Below, one piece after another: positions 54,541 to 64,000 of a DNA stretch of 64,000 nucleotides. The first letter of the stretch is position 1. Each line of letters begins with the position of its first letter. Made by a program: the position numbers and the translations under genes. The notes beneath the pieces were generated by a model. That model did no database searches. It was not told the DNA's origin and was given only the letters and a program-made list of their open reading frames with translations. The stretch is taken from the NCBI GenBank assembly GCA_028023455.1, contig JAQFVV010000036.1, forward strand, positions 3,500,452-3,564,451, written 5' to 3'. The DNA is from Epiperipatus broadwayi (lineage: Eukaryota; Onychophora; Udeonychophora; Euonychophora; Peripatidae).

Positions 54541-54599
54541 ATTTAAAATTTTTTAACATGGATGAACCCGCAAAATATGTCTTTTATATATGCAATCCA

Positions 54600-57500
54600 T
54601 GAAAATCTTCATTTTATCATATATATATAACTTGATCCTATAATAGTGTCTATTTTCATTTTATCACTTCATAAATGTTGGGTTAAGAAAGTTCAGAGAG
54701 AGCTTCTTATTCCTAATTGGATAGCATTATTGCATAATAAAAAGCTGAGTTTTTCTTCTTACAGACTTTAATGCATAGGCTGGTACCAACAATAAGCAAC
54801 TGTCTATAATTTAATAATCTATGAATATAATGCATCAATTTCCTACCATAAAAAAGGTTGATACCTTCATGTTCAAAACAATGGTATATAATGAATAAAT
54901 GTTACTGTTAGGAGTCATAATTTTAAAAAATCAAAATTTTTTAAGAACTTATAGCTTCAGATTAATAGGCAGGTCATAAATTAGTGCATTCTATAGCAAA
55001 AATGATAATGGCATTCAAAATAATGTCATATCCCAACCATATCAGTTGAAAAATTGATGTTCATTCTCTTTTGAAGCAATTGCTGGTCATACTAAAATTC
55101 AAGAACAGCCAAACATTAACATTTCTATGAATTGGATTTTTAGGTATATTTATGTTACTGAAACATGAAAATTCTTTAGATGTATATTTTGGTCATGGAA
55201 GTATCTCCTTTTGATTTCTCACACACAAAAAAGATTTATATCTGTTCCCTGAAAATTAGTGTGCTATTATTATAGACTGAATTTAAAAAATATGTGGCAT
55301 ACAGCTTTGAATAACACATGAGAATATAAGAGATTTACAAGAGAGAAATTTAATAACTGATAAGAAAATTTATGAATGATTGATGATTAAATTATAAATA
55401 CCCAATCATTTGCTGATCTCAAATCACTTCAGATCTTTTGTATGCATGATATGAAAATAAAAAAACAGATAGGCTCTTATCTACTAGTTGCAAAAAATTA
55501 ATTATCTTTTTGAGTAGAAATAAAAAATAAGATGATTTCCTTCAATTATACAATAAGTTCTAATGCAATTTCCAGAAACTCATTATCATCCAATCATGGT
55601 AGATTACAATACATTCTTATGATTTGAGAAAGAAGTTCTGAGGAAAGTACTTCTTATTATACAGAAATGTTAGCTATTTAGCTATTATATTTTTACTAAA
55701 TGGAAGCTCCCAGAAATAATACTATGAATTCTTCATTTATCCATGAGAATATTAGAATTAATATATATATATATTCTAACCCAATACACATATCCCCTCT
55801 GTTTATTCCGTAATTATTTATTAGTTTAGTTTGCACTACTTTTTCAGGTTGTTGTTAAGGCAACCCAAAAATAAAGCAACATATCCATTAATTTGCCAAT
55901 ATGATCTAAAATACTTTTCATATAATACAATTGTACATTCAATTCTCTTAAGCCATGCCACGATTGTAATAACAACAATAATTGATCACTTATTAATTCA
56001 AAGAATAATTATAATAATATTAATCTCAGGGTTCTTTGTTTCATGTAAGGAAATGCTCGGCGGTATTGTGTTGTCGCATATGACTGGCATTCTGGTCGGC
56101 TATAGGAAACATTTATTTTACTTAAATTCAATGTGTCTTCATCTCTCATATCAACTGCTATATTATTTAAAGAGATGATAATTCTATTCAATAATGACGT
56201 ATAATTTTGAATAACACAGCCCTTTTTTCCAGAATCTCAGTCAGAATAATAAAAAGACAAGGGTGCTTTTTGTGTCCTTCCATCATCCATGACAACACAA
56301 TCATATAACTAAGATTTATTACTTAGACAATTTAACTAAATGGGAATGGAATAATGTGCAACCAAAGTTAATGGTTTGAAAAAAAAATTCATTTTTTTTT
56401 TTTTTTTTTTTACACAAAGGTGAATGTTTAGTCTTAAGTTTTCAACTCCATAAATAATTATCATTAAACTAAAATATAATGACATATTCCGATCTGCTTA
56501 ACTTTATTTATCGGGTATATTAAGTTTTTAAGAATTTGGAATGATTTCGGACTCAAGAAAAGGTTTTGCAAATATTGTGCAAACACTTATATTTAGCATA
56601 TAAAAACAAAAAAAAATGAATCTACAACAAATTTTAACAAGACTATAATTTATTATTATCACAAAAACAAAATATATGAACATTTATTCAATAATCCCAT
56701 AGTAATACAAAAATATAAAATATAACTGACATTAATCTGTATACTCTTTTGGTTATGGACTAGAGGTTACTACTTCTCCTGTATGCAATCATATGGATTG
56801 ATTAACTAAAAGTACATTTCATTACCAATACATTGTTTATTAAATTTTGGTAACCTTGTAGAAGCTTTTATTCAAAATTATTGATTAACTATTTTTTTTT
56901 TTTGTTTTTTGTTTTTTTTAAATGATTAATCCCATCATATGCAATACGCAAAATATTAAATTTATTTCTAATACATTTTCTTTATTTATGGTCTTTAATG
57001 GGATAACCTATTCTAATTATAGGCCAGTTATCAGAAGTTACACTAACCATCTTACATTTAACTTAATGCTAACTTAAGTTATGATACAAATTTTATTCAT
57101 ACGTATAATTTTAAATATGAGTATTATTTAATTACTAACCAGAATTAAATATTGCATTTGAATATTCCTTCAGTAAATAAGCGTTTTAAATTACGCAATT
57201 TTAATTACTTTCTCCATTGATTTACTTGTCAAATACTAGCAATATTTAGCAGCACAATACAGATATTGATCCTAGTCACTAATGCACTATTTATACTAAA
57301 TTGGATCTTGAGGAACTAACACCTCCAATATAACCTTTATCTTGCCCGAACTTTCAAAATTAAGCACAATAATCAACACCTTCCATGGTGGAGCTATCTT
57401 TATTTTCATATGAGGAATATGGAATAACCACGAAGGTCTGTAAAGTAATCTACTACATTAAAATATTTTGGTGGTTTCTTGCCTCTTACTTGGGCATACA

Positions 57501-60071
57501 ATGAGCACACACCAAATACAATCCTCTCCTGGGATTTAAACGAATGAAGCATACTAAATGCTAGATAAATTCTTGATCGTCCTATCTATGAGAATCGATC
57601 ACTTGGGCTCTAAACATACCCGAACATTATATTTAAAATCTTCCTCTCATGGAAAACAAAGCTTTTGGGGAGATCATTTTTCATCCCACAAAATAAATAC
57701 ATTATAATTATTACCTATGCGAATATAAGGCATATATCAATGCTATATCTGGGCAGGATAAGTAAATACATTGATTATAATAAACTTATGTTACCGTGTA
57801 TACTTTGATCAACATCTGAAATCAATGGACATCATAGAATAAAAGTATAATAATTTTAATTTTAATAAAGGAACATTCAAAAATAGTTGGTAGCATACTA
57901 TCTTAAACTAAATAAAGTGGATGTGTTATTTAAGAATAATTAGGAATAAATTCCTTAATTAATACAGTATAAATTCGTTTCAAAACTTTAACAAGAAATA
58001 TTTTGTTATAGCATTTTTTTTTTTTTTTAGTTACTTCTGATAATTTTCAATATTTATTTTACCCCTTAAATATCTAAATATTTTTCTTTTACGTATCTAA
58101 CATACAAATTTTCTACCTACAATTGTATGTAATAATTAAAACATATTTTATAGATTTTTTCTTTCGTGTTAAATATCAACTTAACCTATAATAATTATAT
58201 TAAAACATACCTTTGTCATTACAAGGCTATTAAATATCACTTGACCATACAGACTTTAACCTATGTTGATATAACAAAAAAAACACATATAATTTTACAA
58301 ATTAGTTTTAAAAAAATCATTAATTAACAAATGCCTATTATCTCATTAGAAAAATGTTTTTCTGTGAGCGATTTGTCCAGGTGAAGAGTTTTATCCAGTC
58401 GTATTTCACGAAGCAAGTTTAAAAACAATAAACGCATTTTTATCACTTCCTTTAAATAAAAGTGTTCTTTTATTTTGTGCTTCTATAAAAATTAGGTAAA
58501 GAAACATATAGCATAATTGAAGATTAATTCTTACTTGAATTAAACTGCTACAATTTTGGGATCCAAAGAAAATAAAATATACATATTCTAACATAATGAA
58601 CAGTTGACGATAGACGATAAACATACACAATTCTTTTCTTTTTTATTATTGACGATACGTACAATTCATATTAGCTAGCTTACTTATGGACGGAAATGCG
58701 CAATTTTTCCGAGATTATTCTGATAATAACTGCAGCTGATTTACATGTATAGGAAGTTTTACTAACTCCAACTGATGTGTAATATAATATATCATTTATT
58801 TTTATCATTAAGTCACTAAGATATTTAGTTTTGTTCATACTTTAGGAATTATAAATTTTTTAACGGTAACTTCTCCGTAAGAATGCCCCTATATAACTTT
58901 TCCTATATTTACTCTGAGAAAGTTTATATATTTTTTTATTTTTTTTTTTTTTTTTTAAAAAATATACAGGTGCATAATTTAATCTTATTTATCATTATTA
59001 TTATTTCCAGACAACTCTTGGTGAATAAAACATCTTTTAACGTATGTAACTACATTACTTGTAAAGGCAGACAATATTGAGAAAGAGCGCGAAAATGTTT
59101 CTAGTTGATTTTCCTTGGTTTCAAAATATTTCTTTCAATTATTATTATTATTTTTTCTTTCTATACCAAGAAAATATCAATAAATGACATAAAGTTAATA
59201 AATAATTAATCTTTTCTTGGAAATCACTTCTCTTCCTTAATTTAGATAATAATATAATTTTTCATGACTCTTTTAGTTACATCTGTCATTTTTGAACTTT
59301 AGCGCGAGACAATAAATTTTTAAGTATAAAAGGTCTTTAGATAGGTAGATGGCACAGGAAATCAGGATATCTTATCAAAAAAAATTTAGCCACGCATTAT
59401 ATTATTAAAATTTTACTTTGATTACATTTATTTCTGCAAAATAAAATGAAAAAATTGAGTTACCAAATTTCAGCACTGTTCCTTCCTTGAAAACTAAAAG
59501 CAGACTATATATTTTTTTTTTTTTACTTTAGCGACCTCTTCCAGAAAAATAATCATTTGATTATAACATAAACAAAAGAAAGGAAAAACTTATTACAATC
59601 ATATAGTTTTCGGTATTATTTACCTGGATTACAAAGTAATTTGACAATATAAAAAATAATAATAAATACATTAAATTAACAATCAGTGATGTATAATTCT
59701 TTAAACATTATTTCTTTTTTTTTTTTTTTTACAAAAAGAAATTACCAGAAGTTATTGTGCTTTATGATAAGACACTCATCCACTCTCCCTTCTACCCATC
59801 CAAAATCAATTACTGTTTAGCTTTTATACCATATTAATTTGCTCTAATTATTAATATCTCAATTGAATTATTCATGTTCTCTCTTTAAAAATGACATTGA
59901 GTTATTAAATCTATTAGTTATTCACCCAAAACATGCCAAAGTGAGTGAATAGCATACTTTATTAATCCATTATTACTATTGTTATTTTATCTTTTTATTT
60001 CTTTAAAGAATAGCATTGTTTTCCTCCAGAAATAATGCCAAGTAAACCAAGTGTCAATAACACTAGGTTAC
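54600..60071. other. AT-rich sequence; right part probably includes the 3' LTR of gypsy element 2
   Basis: The LTR ending at about 60072 must extend left from there, but I could not find its other border. 56390-59740 holds many T homopolymers (56393-56412, 56890-56903, 58016-58030, 58933-58957, 59711-59730). 57300-57690 is less AT-rich but not recognised. Short frames at 55831, 58406 and 58883 have no known domains. Confidence 0.4.
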
Positions 60072-60083
60072 AATTCTCCCACC
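60072..60083 (-). other. LTR border and polypurine tract of gypsy element 2
   Basis: On the minus strand GGTGGGAGAAT (60083-60073) is followed by TGTAACCTAG, with TG starting at 60072. A purine run directly before a TG that lies about 90 bases past the pol stop is the expected layout. The LTR itself runs to lower coordinates. Confidence 0.6.
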
Positions 60084-60165
60084 GTTATAATAAATAAAAA
60101 ATAAAATAATATATGCATTTTTAACACTTCTTATGGTATTACTAAGTTTAGATCCTACTTCTTTC

Positions 60166-63100
60166 TTATGTCAATAAATACAGTTTAAAGGATTTAATTT
60201 TGCTTGGGATATGGTAGTAAGCTTTGGGCATTATAGGTACCTCTTGTTCCATCAGGGGTTGAGACAAAAAGGCATTCTCACCCACTTGTTTCACAATTTC
60301 ATAGGGGCCTTCATAAAGATACATGAATTTTCTAAACATATGTTTCCGGAGATTACTCACATGGGGAGTTCTAATTAAAACAAAATCATGGACTTTAAAA
60401 GGATGTGGACTGGTTTTGTAATAACGAGTGCGTTTATCACCCATCTTTTTAAGGTTAATTCTGGCCAGTGCTTGGTCATGTTCCACATTAATATTTTCCA
60501 CTATTACGGGTAACGGTGTTTTGATTAGTAAAGGTTCAGGTCTACCAAAGTGCAGCCGAATTGGAGACATCCTAGTAGACTCATTAATAGTTATATTTAT
60601 ATAATTAATCACCTGTGGCAACTTATTGACCCACTGTTTGTGATCCCGTTCCATATATACTCTTCCGAACCTACTTATCTCACGCATGATTCTTTCACTT
60701 GGATTGGATTGGGGATTTCTAATCGAGCACATGATATGTTGAATATTTTGCTTCTTACCCCACTTTTTCCATGTACCAGAAATGAATGCAGTAGCGTGGT
60801 CGGTAAGTATTGAAGCTGGTTTTCCTATTAATGGAATTTGATAAGTTTCCAAGCACTTAATAACATTTTTAGCATCTGTTTTTGAAACTGGGTAAGCAGA
60901 GACATATTTGGTAAAAACGTCATACATCACAAGAATAAATTTTTGACGGTTGAAAGGTGGAAGTGGTCCATAAAAGTCCAGTGCCAATAATTCATTGGGC
61001 TGACTGGGCAGTATGGGTTGAAGTGTTCCCACATATGATTTATTTTGAAACTTAGTTTTTAAACAAATCTCGCATTCCCTAAGTCTACGGGCAATGGATT
61101 CAGACATCTTATGAAAATAAAAATGCTTCTTAATAATAGGTTCAATTTTCTGAATTCCATAGTGTCCATATTGGGTGTGAACATAATCTATGAGTTTATT
61201 GACTAAACATAAAGGAATAATCACTCTCCAAGAATTTTCATCTCCCCTTTTTAATTTCTTCATTAAAATTCTATCTTTAAACTTATACCCCTCTCTAATT
61301 CTATCAGCATATCTACTTTTCTGACCTAATTTAGCTGGATCTGATAAGAAGTGAACTATTATCTCCAGCCTAGCATCCTGTGCTTGCAGTAATTCTAAAT
61401 TTGTATAATCTCTAACTATTTCTTCCTCTAACAAACTAGACATATTACAAATAATTATATTTTCGGTACTGGGGTTCTGATAATTAACAGAAACAGGATT
61501 GCGGCTAAGAATATCTGCAATGACATTATCCTGTCCTGAACAATATATGATTTCATACTGATACTGTTGGAGATAGAGGCTCCATCTGATTAATCTTTCA
61601 TTATTAAGGTAACTCTTGTTGAGAAACTCTAAACTACGATGATCAGTTAATACTATAATTTTTGATCCCAACAAAAGCTGTCTAAGTTTTTGAAATCCCC
61701 ACACAACAGCTAATGCCTCTTTTTCTGTGGTGGTATAGTTAAGTTCCGCTCCCCTTAAATGTCGGCTTAAGAAATATAAGACTCTAGGTTCCTTATTCTC
61801 ATTAAATTGGTATAGAATCATGCCTAAACCAAACCCACTACTGTCAGTTTGCAACTAGAACTCTTTATTTAAATCTGGATAGGCTAAAATTACTGTTTTT
61901 AAAAAGTTATCTTTAACAATTTGAAATTCCCTTGTATGTTCCTGGGTCCACCTCCACTTTTCACACTTTTTTAATAAAACAGATAAGTGCATAGTATCAT
62001 ATGAAAATTTTTTATAAAACCTGTGATAGTAATTACACAGTCCCAAAAACGATCTCAAGTGCTTTCTGGTTTTAGGGACGGGAAACCTTTGAATGGCGGC
62101 AATTTTGTCTGGGTGAGGTTTGACCCCTTCAGCACTAACCAAATGACCAAGAAAAGAGATTTCTCAGGCAATTAAAATACATTTTTCTAAGTTGACTTTT
62201 ATATTGTTATCTGAACACTCACAAAGAAACATGCTAAGATGCTGTAAATGATCATTTAAATTTTCCGAAGCAATGACAATATCATCGACATATATAACTA
62301 ACAAATTTTTCAGTTCTTTTGAAAAGACCATATTCAAGCATCTGATAAGGCCATCCCCACTATTAATTAAACCAAAGGGCATCCTTTGAAAAATATAAGA
62401 TTGGCCCTGGTAACGGAATGCCGTATACTTTTGATCATTTTTGTGTAGTGGGATTTGCCAATAGCTGGCGGTTAAATCAAATGTGGAGAATATGCTCTTC
62501 CCTTTGAACTTCATCAATAATTCCTGAATAGGTGATGGTATGTCATGCTCTGGGACAGTATGCTGGTTAAGTGTACGTGCATCCAGACAGACTCTAATGG
62601 ATCCATCTTTCTTTTTGACTACTACTAATGGATTCACATAAGACGAAGGGCTGGGCTTAATTATTTGCCAGTCAATCATCTTATTAATCTGCTGTCGAAC
62701 CTCTGCCTGGTATTGATAAGGAATAGGATAAGTACACTGCTGGAAAGGCTCATTATCTTTCAAATTGATTCTATGGACATACCCTTTTAATATACCAGGT
62801 CTTTTGGAGAAAACACAACGATACTGGAACAGCAACTGGAAAAATGGTTTATAGTATTCTGTGCCAATAATACATGAACCATCCAACTTAACTTTAATAT
62901 TTACATCAACTGTTGTCTCCTATATGGTCATTAATTGATTCATCTGACTATTACAATTGACTACAAGAGGGCAAATCTCCTCTTTACATCCAAAAGTTTC
63001 ATCTCTGTAATTAATATAACAATTATTTAGAGTCATGAAATCCGAACCAATTATGGCTTCATGAATCAAACCTGGCATGATTAAAAAGACATGCTCAAAT

Positions 63101-63423
63101 TTGCACAAATTAATTTCTAATGTAATAAAAACCTGTCTATTAGATAACTTAGTCTTCTTTCCATTAGCAAGTATTACCCTAATCACCTTAGTTAGTAAAA
63201 TTGGAATAGATTGGTCAGCTGACTGAATTTTCAAGTAAGTTTCTTCAGACAACAAGGAAGCTTGACTGCCTGAATCAATTAAGGTGTTGACAACAATTCC
63301 TGAAATGATAATCTTTATCATGGGACAGTTGTACAAGATAGGTGGCTCAGACATTTTGCCAGGTTCCAAATAATCAATGTCAAGGTCTATATTATTGATA
63401 ATCCACATCATGCTGTTCCCCAT
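60166..63423 (-). pseudogene. Protease-reverse transcriptase-RNase H-integrase of gypsy element 2, interrupted by three stops
   Basis: One continuous reading frame spans this whole stretch, broken only by in-frame stops TAG (62920-62922), TGA (62164-62166) and TAG (61855-61857). I find no frameshift. Order: protease (TLIDSGSQASLLS), reverse transcriptase (STFDLTASYWQI, YVDDIVIASE), connection (RSFLGLCNYYHRFY), RNase H (MQTDSSGFGLG, TDHRSLEFL, IADILSRN), integrase HHCC (H-YGHYG, CEIC) and catalytic D, D, E (LALDFYG, LTDHATAFIS, NPSERIMREIS). The stops replace residues conserved in element 1, for example Gly in IGEITFLGH and Tyr in FYVQTDS. The catalytic residues are otherwise intact. The element is related to element 1 but clearly diverged. 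Confidence 0.9.
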
Positions 63424-63473
63424 ATGTTTAAAAATAGGGCCCCGAAGTGAGGAACGTTCCTGCGAGGTCCTTT

Positions 63474-64000
63474 TTAATTTAATGCCCCGCTACTTTTGCT
63501 ACCTTTTATATTTTTCTTTGGTATTGTTGGGATACCACTAGTAGAAGGCTGATCCTCATTCAGAGTTCTACTCTTAACTGTTGGCCTACTGAGGTGGCTA
63601 TTCTGTCTACCATAAGGATTCGTCCTATAATATCCTTTTTCTCTAACTAACTTCCTCCTTCCCATATGTGACCTATCTGCAAAATTGATATTACTCACCA
63701 TCGGATGGGTGTCTCTATTTACCCTAATTCTATTATCAATATTCCTATCACTGGTCTCTAACGAATCTAAAATTTCTACTACCTCTTCTATGGTATGCCT
63801 GTCAGCAGCAATCAAGATCTGCTCTATATGCCTCGGCAGATTATGGTGAATTATTCACACAATTTGTGTCTCAGATAAAGAATAAGCTGTCAAGGTTTTC
63901 AATTTGACGGCCTGACTCCTGAAAAACTGAGTATAACTACCCTTATTTACATGATATCTTTCCTGAGATATCTGATATCTCAGGTTATCTTGGCGGTCTT
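63474..64000 (-). pseudogene. Gag of gypsy element 2, partial, with one in-frame stop
   Basis: The frame is open from the window edge (DRQDNLRYQISQERYHVNKG) with a TGA at 63855-63857 in TQIV-stop-IIHHNLPRHI. This aligns with SRIVRMIEYNMPREI in the Gag of element 1, so an Arg codon CGA has become TGA. The C-terminus (RKLVREKGYYRTNPYGRQNS) is basic but has no CCHC zinc knuckle. Gag ends at TAA (63474-63476), and the protease frame, in the -1 register, is open across this point. The 5' part of Gag and the 5' LTR lie beyond the window. Confidence 0.85.

Larger units (their letters stand above)
52864..54585. mobile_element. Penelope-like element, two 5'-truncated copies head to head
   Basis: 52864-53711 and 53731-54585 are imperfect reverse complements around a 20-base spacer. 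Each arm carries the 3' end of a Penelope-like element, with its GIY-YIG endonuclease domain reading outward and a shared 3' tail (TGGATGAACCCGCAAAATAT). The reverse transcriptase is missing from both. Penelope-like elements often insert with partial or inverted duplications. The arms have diverged independently, so this is an old insertion. Confidence 0.88.

Noticed and set aside
61855-62886. Separate small genes at 61855-62142 and 62164-62886
   Set aside because: They are pieces of one pol frame separated by single stop codons, as alignment with element 1 shows.

Overview
The window looks like animal DNA, most likely from an invertebrate with an AT-rich, repeat-rich genome. The evidence is spliced coding exons with GT/AG borders, Ty3/gypsy LTR retrotransposons, a Penelope-like element with a GIY-YIG domain, several tRNA-derived SINE families, TTAA-flanked and other terminal-inverted-repeat (TIR) elements, and large microsatellites. 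A mollusc such as a cephalopod is plausible from the repeat mix, but the sequence does not prove it.

Only one host gene is recognised: malonyl-CoA decarboxylase (MLYCD), on the minus strand. An upstream exon lies at 34311-34452 and the next at 5021-5173. The phase fits and the joined reading frame is continuous with the family. The 29.1 kb between them is therefore one intron. The following exons should lie left of position 1. The first exon was not found to the right.

Layout. 1-5020: tRNA-like SINEs, a degenerate tetranucleotide tract and one copy of a TIR element (3550-4776). 5021-5173: exon. 5174-34310: the giant intron, holding a TTAA-flanked piggyBac-like non-autonomous element (5414-7266), a young and nearly intact gypsy element (13361-22696, minus strand), a fold-back repeat (about 23339-24050), a GC-richer retroposon-like block and a 3.57 kb GA microsatellite (27099-30666). 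34453-52400: AT-rich DNA with a second fold-back copy, several hairpin elements, a second copy of the TIR element (40537-41516), a possible LTR remnant and SINEs. 52863-54585: two 5'-truncated Penelope-like copies head to head, forming a 1.7 kb palindrome. 60073-64000: a second, older gypsy element on the minus strand, broken only by stop codons and running off the right end.

The most interesting signal is a dispersed repeat family (copies near 43.9-44.2, 50.5-50.8 and 52.45-52.86 kb; 3' parts near 1.9 and 47.1 kb). It joins a hammerhead-ribozyme-like motif to a downstream tRNA-like B box. Copies share the CTGATGA box, stem II, a GAAA box that has decayed at a CpG, and a stem I with a compensatory base-pair change. 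This resembles SINE-like ribozyme repeats and retrozymes known from other animals.
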